Positions 25,068 through 35,100 of a DNA stretch of 64,000 nucleotides are shown here, piece after piece; within the stretch, counting starts at the first letter, position 1, and each line of letters begins with the position of its first letter. The stretch is from positions 26,611 through 90,610 of the forward strand of contig JAFDIV010000015.1 of NCBI GenBank assembly GCA_019307815.1, written 5' to 3'. A model generated the notes under the pieces. It had not been told where the DNA came from. It was given only the letters and a program-made list of their open reading frames with translations, and did not search any database. The position numbers and the translations under genes are program-made. The stretch is from Deltaproteobacteria bacterium (lineage in GTDB: Bacteria > Desulfobacterota > DSM-4660 > Desulfatiglandales > Desulfatiglandaceae).

Positions 25068-26815
25068 TTTTTCCCTGTCTTTAAAAGCTGTTGAACCCTG
25101 CTGATCTTTTTTCTTAGCTCCTTTTCCTTGGGGTGCTTCAAGGAGAGGGCCCTCTTGTAATGCTCCAAGGAGGCCCGGTAATCCCTTTTCTTGAAATAGG
25201 CATCTCCCAGATGTTCATTAATGGTGGGATCATCTGGCGTCAGTTTAACGGCCTTTTCAAGATACCGGATCGCTTGATCATAAAGTCCTTTTTGGAAATA
25301 CACCCACCCCAAACTGTCAATTATATAGCCACTTTCTGGTTTAAGCTGGAGGGCCTTTTGGATGAGTTCCATGGCCTCATCCAACCGTATCCCTTGTTCA
25401 GCATATGTATATCCAATGTAGTTGAGTGCCTCAGCATGATTCGGATTAATGGCCAAGACCTCCTTCATCCGCTCTATACACGCCTCCTTGTTACCGTTCT
25501 TGTCAAGGACCACACCTAAGCGGAAAAGCAGACTTACGTTTTTCTGGTTATTTCGAAGACCTTCTTGCAGGACCTTAATGGCCTCGCGGTAGTCCTCTTT
25601 GGCCTCGTAGAGGCCTGCAAGCATGAGGTAAAGCTCTGGCTTCCCTTTGTCAAGGTCAATGGTCTTTTTCAAAATCTCAATCGCTTCATTGGTTTTGCCT
25701 TGGTCTTCAAGAATATAGGCAATATGGAGCTGAGAAGGGATGTAATATCTGGAGCTTTCCTTGATTTGTCGGAAATGCTCAAGCGCTTTTTCAAAGTTGC
25801 CCTGCTGCTCGTAGGCAATGGCCAAGTAGTAGCGGGATTTTTGGTCTTTGGGCCAGGCCGATACAATGAGGCTCAATTCATTGATGGATTCTTGTATCTT
25901 TCCGTGCCTGAGATAAATAAGTCCAAGGGCCTGTCGGCCAGGTTCGCCAGGCTTGGACTGGCGTTTTATGGCCTCGGTTTGTTTCTCGGCCTTTTCCTGA
26001 AGCCCCAGCCTGAAATAGATGTCCACAAGTCTCTCTCGGGCCATCAGATTATCTGGGTAAGAAGCGAGCAGCCTTTCATAAAGATTGGCCGCTTCCTTGT
26101 ACCGATTGGTAAGCTGATAAAGTGTGGCCAGATCAAAAAGGGCGGGTTCCAATGTCTGATTTAGCCTCAAGGCATTTTTATAAGCCTTTTCTGCCTTGTC
26201 ATATTCCTTTAGTTCAAGATAAATGCGTCCCCTGTAATAGTAGGTAATTACAAGATCAGGGTTTTGCTTGATGAGTATATCCAGGTGTGAAAGGGCCTTT
26301 TGAAACTCATTTTGCCGGATATAGATGGTAGTCAAAACAAGCCTTACCCTCTGATCCCTAGGCCGATGCTTCAGGATTTTTTCGTACTCCAGAGTGGCCA
26401 GAGCATCCTTGTGCGTGAGTGAGTAAAGATCGGCCAATAGGATGTGCAAGTTAATGTCCTTGGGCGAAAGGGCTATTGCCTTCTGGGCATATGTTAAGGC
26501 CTCTTGATATTTCTTTATATTCTTCAGTAGCTCCGCCATCTTGCGGTTTAGGTAAGGAGAGTCGGGATCTTTTTCCAAACTAATGGCCAAGAAATCTCTT
26601 GCCTTTTCCAAATCGCCTTCAGACAAGGCCAGTCTATATTTCATGTAATTTAGATAGGAGATAAATTTGGCATCCCTGGATGGGATAGGGTAGATTGTTG
26701 GCTTTAAGGCCGCTTTTGGGCCTTTAGCTGACGGGGGAAAGATCCAGCTACAGCCGGAGATGGTCAATGTCAGGGCTAAAAGGGTGATTCGCCATATGGG
26801 TTGTTTGCAGATCAT
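25064..26815 (-). CDS. TPR-repeat lipoprotein
   Basis: 583 residues. A lipoprotein signal (LALTLTISGCSW, Cys about residue 22) is followed by roughly 14 tetratricopeptide repeats filling the rest, for example EKARDFLAISLEKDPDSPYL and EALTYAQKAIALSPKDINLH. Such solenoids act as scaffolds in outer-membrane assembly or exopolysaccharide export. No catalytic motif is visible. Overlaps rpoH upstream (ATGA) and the LolB-like gene downstream, so it is the middle gene of a coupled operon. Confidence 0.9.
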   Translation of the reverse strand: MICKQPIWRITLLALTLTISGCSWIFPPSAKGPKAALKPTIYPIPSRDAKFISYLNYMKYRLALSEGDLEKARDFLAISLEKDPDSPYLNRKMAELLKNIKKYQEALTYAQKAIALSPKDINLHILLADLYSLTHKDALATLEYEKILKHRPRDQRVRLVLTTIYIRQNEFQKALSHLDILIKQNPDLVITYYYRGRIYLELKEYDKAEKAYKNALRLNQTLEPALFDLATLYQLTNRYKEAANLYERLLASYPDNLMARERLVDIYFRLGLQEKAEKQTEAIKRQSKPGEPGRQALGLIYLRHGKIQESINELSLIVSAWPKDQKSRYYLAIAYEQQGNFEKALEHFRQIKESSRYYIPSQLHIAYILEDQGKTNEAIEILKKTIDLDKGKPELYLMLAGLYEAKEDYREAIKVLQEGLRNNQKNVSLLFRLGVVLDKNGNKEACIERMKEVLAINPNHAEALNYIGYTYAEQGIRLDEAMELIQKALQLKPESGYIIDSLGWVYFQKGLYDQAIRYLEKAVKLTPDDPTINEHLGDAYFKKRDYRASLEHYKRALSLKHPKEKELRKKISRVQQLLKTGKN

Positions 26816-27819
26816 CTCAGAAAATCCGCGTAGAGTTCTTCAAAGTCAGGAATCTGTTCCTTTAAGTACTTTTTGACCTTGGTGATGAGCCTTTCCTGAA
26901 TTTGCCGTATCCGCTCACGCGATATGTGGTATTTGTCACCCAATTCCTGCAAGGTAATAGGCTTTTCAGCCATGATACGACTGTCAAAAATATCGGCCTC
27001 TTTTCCTGAAAGTGTTTTTCGGAATTCCTTAAGTTTCTCTAAAAGGAGATGCCTGGCCTCTTCTTCAGATAACTGTTCTTCAGCGGATTGACCGGGATCT
27101 GGCAGAAAGGCCCCAAAGGACTCCCTTGAATCATCACCTACCGGGGAGCTGAGGGAAACCTCCCAACCTCCCAGGCGCTGGCTCATCTCCACCACTTCCT
27201 CTTCTTTTACATCAAGGCGTTCAGCCAGGAGCCTCGGTTCTGGGTTGAATCCTTGAGAGATGAGTTTGTCCCTTTCCTTGGCCAGGTTAAAGAAGAGCTT
27301 TCGTTGGCTCTGGGTGGTGCCTATCTTCACCAGTTTCCAGTTATCCATGATAAACTTAAGGATATATGCCTTTATCCAGAAAGAGGCATAGTAAGAGAAC
27401 TTTATCCCCCGGTAGGGGTCAAATTTTCGGACCGCTTGGACCAAACCCACGTTGCCTTCTTGGATCAGATCCAAAAGGCTCCTTGTCCAATATCGGTGGA
27501 AATCCATGGCGATCTTGACCACAAGGCGGAGATTGGAGGTGATCAGGATATAGGCCGCCTGTTGGTCATTATGCTCCCTCACCCGAATCGCCAGCTCCAT
27601 TTCTTCTTCCCTGGTAAGAAGCCTGAACTTTTTGATCTCCATAAGATACATCTGGAGGGGGTCATAGGGAACAAGGCCCTTTTCCTCAGGAACTACTGCA
27701 GGGGCGAGGTTTTCAGGTAAGGCCTCCGGCAAAGCTACCTCAGGTGTCTCTTCCGGATGGACCAGGTTATCTTTTTGTTTTTGAGTCATAATCCAGCTCG
27801 GATTCTGTCTAGTACTCAT
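26812..27819 (-). CDS. rpoH: RpoH-type alternative sigma factor (sigma-32 family)
   Basis: 335 residues. Region 1.2/2 is present (DPLQMYLMEIKKFRLLTREEE, then SNLRLVVKIAMDFH, SLLDLIQEGNVGLVQAVRKFDP and KFSYYASFWIKAYI). After it comes QRKLFFNLAKER, the RpoH box that marks heat-shock sigma factors. Region 4 has a helix-turn-helix (TLQELGDKYHISRERIRQIQ). The first 50 residues are an extra acidic, proline-rich N-terminal extension. The start at 27819 has AAAAGG directly abutting it; an internal ATG ten codons on is possible. It heads an operon with two outer-membrane lipoproteins, which suggests an envelope-stress role (inference). Confidence 0.88.
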   Translation of the reverse strand: MSTRQNPSWIMTQKQKDNLVHPEETPEVALPEALPENLAPAVVPEEKGLVPYDPLQMYLMEIKKFRLLTREEEMELAIRVREHNDQQAAYILITSNLRLVVKIAMDFHRYWTRSLLDLIQEGNVGLVQAVRKFDPYRGIKFSYYASFWIKAYILKFIMDNWKLVKIGTTQSQRKLFFNLAKERDKLISQGFNPEPRLLAERLDVKEEEVVEMSQRLGGWEVSLSSPVGDDSRESFGAFLPDPGQSAEEQLSEEEARHLLLEKLKEFRKTLSGKEADIFDSRIMAEKPITLQELGDKYHISRERIRQIQERLITKVKKYLKEQIPDFEELYADFLR

Positions 27820-27873
27820 CCTTTTTGTTCAGGCCTTTATTCTGAAGAGCCCTTTACTTAGGATGTGTTATTC

Positions 27874-29103
27874 TTATAGGGGCATGATTCTAACATATCT
27901 TTTTTTCCCAGCACGGAGCAACAGGGCCTGTTCACCCTTGGAATCCAGAGTGATCAACTGGTCAAAGGCCTGCAATCGTTCGCCATTAACATAGCCTCCT
28001 CCTTGGGCTATTAACCTCCGGGCATCTCCACGGCTTTTGCAAAGCCCGGACCTTTCAAAGAGAATATAGGCAGGTATTCCTTTGCGGAGTTCTTCCTCTT
28101 CAATCTCACAGGTGGGCACAGATTCGGCCTTGCCTAAAGACCCTGCACCAAAGAGCTGTCTGGATGCCTCGCGGGCCTTGGTGGCCTCCTCTATGCCGTG
28201 GCACAGCTTTGTGGCCTCAAAGGCCAATATCTCTTTTGCCTCGCGAAGGTCTTCACCCTTTAAGGAACCAAGGCGCCTGACCTCTTCCATGGGAAGTAGG
28301 GTAAAGAGGGCCAGAAACCTTTCCACGTCACGGTCATCCTGGTTGATCCAATACTGATAATACTCATAAGGGGAGGTGAGGTTGGGATCGAGCCAGACCG
28401 CCCCTTTGTGGGTCTTGCCCATCTTGATACCTGAGGATGTGGTGAGTAACGGAAAAGTGATCCCATGGGCCGTCTCCCCTTCCAGTCGCCTGATCAGGTC
28501 CGTACCGGCCAAGATGTTTCCCCATTGGTCGTTGCCACCCATCTGGAGCCGGCAATCGTAGTGTTTGAACAGGTGCCAGAAGTCATATGCCTGAAGCAGC
28601 ATATAGTTGAATTCAATAAAACTGAGGCCTGCCTCAAGCCTGACCTTATAACTTTCGGCTGCCAGCATCCTGTTGACGCTGAAGTGCCGTCCGATGTCCC
28701 GGAGGAATTCGATATAATTGAGCTTTGTCAGCCAATCGGCGTTATTTACCATCAGGGCCCTGCCTCCTTCAAAATCAAGAAAACGGGAAAGTTGCTGCTT
28801 AAGCCCCTTGGCATTTTCGTCAATTTCTTCACGGGACATCACCGGCCGCATCTCTGTTTTTCCGCTGGGGTCTCCCACAAGGGCGGTTCCACCCCCAATG
28901 ACCACGATGGGCCTATGGCCCGCTCGCTGCATATGCACAAGAGACATGATGGGTAACAGGCTTCCCACATGAAGGCTTTTGGCCGTTGGGTCAAAACCTA
29001 TGTAACAGGTGGTGGGCTGTTCCAAAAGCCTGTGTACCTGGTCTCGATCCGTGATTTGCTCCAGAAATCCTCTTTCTTCAAAAAGCTCTAGCACATTTTC
29101 CAC
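27874..29103 (-). CDS. tyrS: Tyrosyl-tRNA synthetase
   Basis: Class I aminoacyl-tRNA synthetase charging tRNA-Tyr. 409 residues, the TyrZ-like length. The HIGH-type motif appears as LHVGSLLPI, the tyrosine pocket around MLLQAYDFWHLF and GGNDQWGNILAGTDLIRR, and the KMSKS equivalent as IKMGKTHKGAVWL. A C-terminal S4 RNA-binding domain covers the last 65 residues (GIPAYILFERSGLCKSRGDA). Starts at GTG one base after the rodZ-like stop, so it is coupled to that gene. Confidence 0.96.
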   Translation of the reverse strand: MENVLELFEERGFLEQITDRDQVHRLLEQPTTCYIGFDPTAKSLHVGSLLPIMSLVHMQRAGHRPIVVIGGGTALVGDPSGKTEMRPVMSREEIDENAKGLKQQLSRFLDFEGGRALMVNNADWLTKLNYIEFLRDIGRHFSVNRMLAAESYKVRLEAGLSFIEFNYMLLQAYDFWHLFKHYDCRLQMGGNDQWGNILAGTDLIRRLEGETAHGITFPLLTTSSGIKMGKTHKGAVWLDPNLTSPYEYYQYWINQDDRDVERFLALFTLLPMEEVRRLGSLKGEDLREAKEILAFEATKLCHGIEEATKAREASRQLFGAGSLGKAESVPTCEIEEEELRKGIPAYILFERSGLCKSRGDARRLIAQGGGYVNGERLQAFDQLITLDSKGEQALLLRAGKKRYVRIMPL

Positions 29104-29104
29104 G

Positions 29105-30031
29105 TTAACCCTCAGGTGACCTCCTTTCTTCCTTTTGGGGCAATGTCAGGTGTACAACCTTGCCCCTTTTACCCAATATGCCCAATGGCTTGCCGTTAAA
29201 TTCCAGCTCAATACCCCCGGCATTTCCTATCATGATATCAAAAAGCCTCTGACCTTTCCACTGCGGCTGGCTGCCGGGCTCAAAAATATACTCCTTGGGA
29301 TCACCACCGTCTACAGACACCCTCATCCAGGTCCTTTCCTTTACATTTCCCTTGAGCACTAAGGTGGGCCTTGGGGGAGGTGTCGTGATGGCCTTTTCAG
29401 GCTCTGGCTCAGGTGCTGCGGGTTTTAAGGGCACTTTTTTTGCTTCCTGGGTTGGTACTATTTGAGGTCCTTTTTGAGGTTCTTTGGGCCCAACAAGGGT
29501 TTGTTTATGAGCCGGGGGCGGTGCAGGTTTCTCTGATACCTGGGTCCCGGTCGAGGGGGGGCTTTTGTCCTGTAGTCTGGCGGCTGGCTTCGGCTTTGAA
29601 GAAGTGACAGGGCGGGGAGGTTGTTGTATCCACCAAAAACCCAGGGCCATTGCCACTACGATGAGAAAGACAACTATAAGAGTACCTGATTTTCTGGATC
29701 GTGACTCTGTTAATATAGGTTTAAATGGCTTCGAATGTTTGGGAACTTGTCTTTCATAAAGGTCGATCAACTCATCTTCATCTACCCCTAGCAATTTGGC
29801 ATATGAGCGCAGAAAGCCTTTTACAAACACAGGAGATGGGAGGGCGTCCCATTGTTCTTTTTCCATGGCTTCTACCATGGAGATCCTGACCCGTGTATGC
29901 TCAAAGACCTGTTCCAAGGTAAGGCCCTTTGCCTCTCTGGCCTCTTTTAAACGTTGGCCAAGACCCCCTTCGCCTTGATTATGGCCATGGGCATTGTCCA
30001 CCTGTTCTTTCCGTGATTTGGATTTGACCAT
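29105..30031 (-). CDS. rodZ: RodZ-like HTH-transmembrane protein
   Basis: 308 residues. Residues about 20-85 are the RodZ-type helix-turn-helix (LGQRLKEAREAKGLTLEQV, VRISMVEAMEKEQWDALPSP, KGFLRSYAKLLGVDEDEL). A single membrane helix follows at about 115-135 (GTLIVVFLIVVAMALGFWW), then a long Pro/Lys-rich periplasmic linker and a C-terminal DUF4115-like beta domain (RTWMRVSVDGGDPKEYIF, GNAGGIELEFNGKPLG). RodZ ties MreB filaments to the cell-wall elongation machine. It is immediately upstream of tyrS and follows the two PPIase genes. Confidence 0.87.
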   Translation of the reverse strand: MVKSKSRKEQVDNAHGHNQGEGGLGQRLKEAREAKGLTLEQVFEHTRVRISMVEAMEKEQWDALPSPVFVKGFLRSYAKLLGVDEDELIDLYERQVPKHSKPFKPILTESRSRKSGTLIVVFLIVVAMALGFWWIQQPPRPVTSSKPKPAARLQDKSPPSTGTQVSEKPAPPPAHKQTLVGPKEPQKGPQIVPTQEAKKVPLKPAAPEPEPEKAITTPPPRPTLVLKGNVKERTWMRVSVDGGDPKEYIFEPGSQPQWKGQRLFDIMIGNAGGIELEFNGKPLGILGKRGKVVHLTLPQKEERRSPEG

Positions 30032-30120
30032 TTTCCCTTACTCCCTATTGCTTCCTGAAGAGGGACCTGAGAGAAAGCAGTAAAAAGACCTGCAGCGCTG
30101 GGAAAGAATACTCAGGTCTT

Positions 30121-31095
30121 TCAGAAGCATACCTTGATATAAGCCTTGCTTCTGAGGTCCTTAATCCATGCGTAGTATCTCTTATCCACTTCCTGACGAT
30201 ACAGGATATCATAAATGGCTTCTTTTGCCTCCTCATAGGGCCTCACCGATCCACGGTATCGTCTGACCAGCTTTATGATTTGAACCCCGTTTGGCCTGAA
30301 GATTGGCTGGCTGACTTCTCCATCCTTTAGTCCTTGGATGGCCTTTAGAATCATGGGATCAAGCACCTTGGGATCCAAATCACCAATAATTCCCCCTTGA
30401 GAGGCACCCGGTCCCTTTGAGTACTCCCTGGCGAGCTGGCCAAAGTCCTCTCCTTTTTTTAATCTTTCATAGATTACCTCAATCTTGTGCTTAAGGTGAT
30501 CCATCTCCGCTTTGTCGTCGGCCTGTCTGATAGGAAGAAAGATCATAGCGAGCCTAAGGCTGCCCTTGACCTTGAACTGATCCAGATGCTCTTGGTAGTA
30601 AGCCCGAATATCTTTTTCCTTGATGATAATCTTTGATTTTACCTCATAGTTGATTAGCTGGAGTCGCTCAAGGTCGGTTTTCACCTTTTCTCTGTACTCC
30701 AAGTAACTCATGCCCTGGTTCTTCAGGGCTGCCACCAGGTCTTCCTGTGTGAGGTGATTGTCTCTTTTAATCTTTTCTATGGCTTCATCGACCTCTTTGT
30801 CAGTGACCTTGATTCCCAGTTCTTGGATCTTTTTTTGGGTGATCTTTTCGTCAATGAGCATGTCAAGGATCTGTTGCCTGGTTTTCAGATACCTATTTTC
30901 ATCTTTTCTTTTGAGCTCTGTTGGATCCATGCCGGTGAGCTGCCTCATCCGCTTGTTCAATTCATGGAGGGTGACCAGATCGTCTTCCACTAATGCAACG
31001 ATCCGGTTGCATACCTCCGCAGCCACGGGGAAGTTCAGAGAAAACAATGCCAATATTGTCACCAGTGCCACCAGGATCCTTTGTCTCTTACCCAT
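30121..31095 (-). CDS. SurA-like periplasmic chaperone with one parvulin domain
   Basis: 324 residues. A cleavable signal (LVALVTILALFSLNFPVAAE) leads to a SurA N-terminal domain (VCNRIVALVEDDLVTLHELN, DEKITQKKIQELGIKVTDKE) and one PPIC domain (SLRLAMIFLPIRQ, KGEDFGQLAREYSKGPGASQGG, ISQP-like VSQPIFRPNGVQIIKLV). SurA escorts outer-membrane proteins through the periplasm. E. coli SurA has two parvulin domains; this one has one. It overlaps the next upstream PPIase by eight bases. Confidence 0.88.
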   Translation of the reverse strand: MGKRQRILVALVTILALFSLNFPVAAEVCNRIVALVEDDLVTLHELNKRMRQLTGMDPTELKRKDENRYLKTRQQILDMLIDEKITQKKIQELGIKVTDKEVDEAIEKIKRDNHLTQEDLVAALKNQGMSYLEYREKVKTDLERLQLINYEVKSKIIIKEKDIRAYYQEHLDQFKVKGSLRLAMIFLPIRQADDKAEMDHLKHKIEVIYERLKKGEDFGQLAREYSKGPGASQGGIIGDLDPKVLDPMILKAIQGLKDGEVSQPIFRPNGVQIIKLVRRYRGSVRPYEEAKEAIYDILYRQEVDKRYYAWIKDLRSKAYIKVCF

Positions 31096-32062
31096 TTGGA
31101 TGATCTGTCCTTTCTATGGTGTATTTGAAGACCTGTACCTTTGTTTGCCCCCTGATACGGTCAAGCCATTGCTTGAATTCCTTTTCACGGGCCTCTGCAT
31201 AAAGTTTGGACTGGATCTGGGCCGCCACCTCTTTTAGGGGCTGCAGACCACCGGGTTCGACCTCCAGCACTTCAAATATATGATACCCATAAGGGGATTT
31301 TACAATTGGACTTATTTTCCCCACGGGTAGAGAAAAGAGAACCTTTTCAATGGAAGGAACAAGCTGGCCTATTTCAACCCATCCTACTTCGCCACCATTG
31401 GCTGCTTCAGGTCCAAAGGAATAGAGCTTAGCCAGCTTATCCATTGGTTCTCCTTTTCGGAGCCTGTCAAGAGCAGCCTCTGCCTCTTTTTTCGAGCGGG
31501 TAACAATCTGGCGAAATCGCACCCTGGGGGCCCTTGTAAATGCCTTTATATGGGTTTTGTAATAGTTCGCGATTTGAGTGTGACTAGGAGGTAGTACATC
31601 TCTGGTAACCGCTTCAAAGACCTTTTTTCTTAAGATTTGCCTCTTCAATGATTTTTTCCAGTGGTCAAAATCCACATAACCATGCAAGAGAGTTTCCTGG
31701 AAGCTTTGATCTGGATAATCTTTTTTGATCTCTTGTACCGCCTTAAGCACCTCATCCTCAGAGACGGAGATGCCCTCTTTTTTCGCATACCCTTCAATGA
31801 GATAGTACTCAATGATTGCTTGGAGGAGGGGGCCCTCCAGGCGGAAGGTTTCTGAATCAGGGTCTATTAGGCCGGCGCTTTGGACAAGGACGTCTTCCCT
31901 CAATTGATCCAGGCCAATTTTCTTGGCTCCCACTATGAGAGCAATCCTATCATCTTTGCCCTGGCTGCGGTTGCAGCCTGATACAGGGATCATACAGAGT
32001 ATAAAAGATATGAAAGCAAAGACCGCGGCTCGGCCTAGCCTGGTTTTCATTGCCTTATCCAT
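31088..32062 (-). CDS. Peptidyl-prolyl isomerase lipoprotein (PpiC/PrsA-like)
   Basis: 324 residues. The lipoprotein signal ends in PVSGC (Cys about 30). A SurA_N-like helical domain (LDQLREDVLVQSAG, YAKKEGISVSEDEVLKAVQE) precedes a parvulin domain with RVRFRQIVTRSKKEAEAALD, GPEAANGGEVGWVEIGQLVP and VKSPYGYHIFEVLEVEPGG. Lipid-anchored folding helper, similar in plan to PrsA. Coupled to the SurA-like gene below it; 129 bases separate it from mfd. Confidence 0.88.
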   Translation of the reverse strand: MDKAMKTRLGRAAVFAFISFILCMIPVSGCNRSQGKDDRIALIVGAKKIGLDQLREDVLVQSAGLIDPDSETFRLEGPLLQAIIEYYLIEGYAKKEGISVSEDEVLKAVQEIKKDYPDQSFQETLLHGYVDFDHWKKSLKRQILRKKVFEAVTRDVLPPSHTQIANYYKTHIKAFTRAPRVRFRQIVTRSKKEAEAALDRLRKGEPMDKLAKLYSFGPEAANGGEVGWVEIGQLVPSIEKVLFSLPVGKISPIVKSPYGYHIFEVLEVEPGGLQPLKEVAAQIQSKLYAEAREKEFKQWLDRIRGQTKVQVFKYTIERTDHPNG

Positions 32063-32191
32063 GCGCCTTGGCCCAATCCAAAGAGGTTTTAGGGGCTTTT
32101 TGATGATGCTTAAATTCTCAGATTAGCATCTGTAAGAGAAATTGCAAAGAATTTTTCAGAAGCCCGACAGGCGGCCACCTCGTTTTTTGAC

Positions 32192-35100
32192 CTACTGGGA
32201 TGCCTCTTGAAGGGAATGGATTTCATGGAGTACCCTGGATAAGATTTGCTGAGGCCTTATTGCAGGTGTTCTTATCTGAAGCCGGGATGGGGAGAGAAAA
32301 CGGAATGTGGCCGATTTGGACAAGGTCATTTTTACAAGTCGCTCAGGGTCCAGGGTATTGGACTGCGCAAAGGTCAGAGTAATATTTGACTGCCCTGCAT
32401 CAAGTCGAGTGATTCCCAGTTGTCTGAGCACCAGGCGTAAGGAAACGAGCTGGAAAAGATTTTCAACCTCCTCGGGCAGAGGCCCGAAACGGTCTATAAC
32501 CTCTTCCTTTAGGCGCTCCAGTTGCCCCCCTTCCCGTACTGTGGAAAGCCGGCGATAAAGATTGAGCCTGATGTCCATATCACCAATATATTGCTCAGGC
32601 AGTCGTGCAGGTACCGGCACATTGATTTCAGGATCAGGGATCTCTTGCCATTGCTCACCCTTCAGCTCTGCCACCGCCTGTTCAATTAATTTCAAGTAAA
32701 GCTCATAGCCGATAGCTGAGATGTGGCCGGACTGGGCAAAGCCCAAGATATTTCCCCCTCCCCTGATCTTGAGGTCGTGCATAGCCAATTGTAAGCCAGC
32801 GCCCATGTGGGAAAAGTCCATAAGGGCCTTCAGTCTTTTTTCTGCCTCCTTGGTCATCTTGGAACCATTGGAGTAAAGAAGATAGGCATAGGCCTTTTCC
32901 TTAGCCCTTCCTACCCTGCCTCTGAGTTGATAGATCTGGGCAAGTCCGAGTCGCTCCACCTCGGTGATGATGATAGTATTTGCTGTGGGAATGTCGAGCC
33001 CCGATTCAATAATGGTGGAACACACTAACACATCGATTTCTCTGCTCAGGAATCGGAGCATGGTCTCTTCCAACTCCCTCTCTCGCATCTGGCCGTGGGC
33101 AATGGCTATTTGGGCGAAGGGCACAAGCCTCCGGAGATCTTCGGCGCATGCTTCAATGGTTTGAACCCTATTGTGCACGTAGAAAATCTGGCCTTCCCTG
33201 TCCAGCTCCTGTTGAATGGCTCGGATGATAAGATCTTCATCATAGGGCGAGAGGGTGGTTTGTATGGCAAGCCGGTCTTCGGGTGGTGTTTCAATAATAC
33301 TCAGATCTCTTACGCCTGTCATAGACAGTTGCAAGGTTCGGGGTATGGGAGTTGCTGTCAAGGCCAGGACATCCACAAGGGCTCGATATCGCTTTAGGCT
33401 CTCCTTTTGTTTCACTCCAAAACGCTGCTCTTCGTCAATAATGAGAAGGCCAAGGTCATAAAAACTCACATCCCTTTGGAGCAGTCGATGGGTGCCGATT
33501 ACGATGTCAATGGTCCCTGAGCGCAGCCCGGCCAGAATCTCGGTTTGCTCTTTTTTTGTCTTAAATCGGCTTAGAAGCCCTACCCTAATACCATAAGGCT
33601 TCATCCTTGTAGCAAACGTATCATAGTGCTGTTCGGCCAGGACCGTGGTGGGTACTAGGACGGCAACTTGTTTTCCATCTGATACGGCCTTAAATGCGGC
33701 CCTGAGGGCAACTTCCGTTTTTCCAAATCCTACATCCCCACATATGAGACGATCCATAGGGCGATCAGAGGTCATGTCATTGAGTACTTCCTCGATGGCC
33801 CTTATTTGATCAGGCGTCTCCTCGTGCTCAAATGTGGCCTCAAATTCCTTGAATAGGGTGTCAGGAGGGGAAAAGGCAAAGCCCTTTTTATGTGTACGCA
33901 ATGCATACAGGTCAATTAACTGCTTTGCAATTTCTTTAATAGAGCGCTTGGCCCTCTGTTTTGCCACGTTCCAGGATCTGCCGCCCAAGCGGTCCAGCTT
34001 GGGTTCCTTGTCATCAGCACCGAGATATTTTTGCAACATACCGATACGGTCGGCGGGAATGTATAGCTTGTCATTACCTGCGTACTGGATTAACAAGAAA
34101 TCACTGGCTCTGCCGTTCACTACCATTTTAAAAAGCCCGCCATAGCGTCCAATGCCATGCTCCTCGTGTACCACAAGATCGCCCTCACTAAGCTGGCTAA
34201 GGCTTGACCACCGCAAGGGGGGCTGTTCCCCTGTTTTTCGCATCCTGGGCTGAGGTCTCTTGGGGCCGAAGATCTCATCCTCAGTGATTACAAACAAGGA
34301 CATCTGGGGCCAGACAAAGCCCCTGGAAAGCTTCCCTACGCACACATACAAACCCCGCCTCATGGGGATGGTGTTCCAGGCCTTCACAACACGATTTACC
34401 GAGACACCATAATTTTCCAGGATTTGCACCAGCCGCTTGGCCTGCTTTTCCGTCCTTGTCACGATAACCACACAACCACCGGAGGCAACCCAGCTTGAAA
34501 CCCTTTGGGCAAGGGGGGCCATGGAAATTCGCCCTTTCCCTTCCATGACGAGATCCAGTTCATGGTCCACGGGCTGTACGGGTTTTATGGAAAGAAGAAG
34601 CTGGGGCTGAGCCTGGTGGGAAAAATCCAATGGGCTGAAATGAACCTGCTGAAACCGCTCGCACTGGGCCTTCAGCTCGCTGAGGGAGATAAGCACTCCT
34701 TCGGTCTCAGGAAACGGAATCCCTTTTTTGGATGCCTCTTTACGGTAGTGTTGTTTGTCCTTTTCATATCGAGTCTTCGTTGACTCGTAGGCAGGTGTTA
34801 TTCTGTGAGGGTCAAAGATCACAAGGAGGGCATCCGAGGGCATGTAGTCAAAGAGGCTGTCCAAGTCTTCATAAAAATGGGTGATCCACCCCTCAATACC
34901 AGGGAAGTAGGCCGCCCCGTCCCCTTGAGCCGATGGGAGCCTTCCCATGGTCCTTGCCTTTTCCAGATTCTTTATCCCAGTCAGGACTTCGCGGCACGGG
35001 ATCACTACACATTCGTCCAGCGGGGCCAAGGATCTTTGGCTAAGGGAATCAAAATATCTCATGGACTCAAGGAGATCCCCCCAGAACTCTAGCCGAATAG

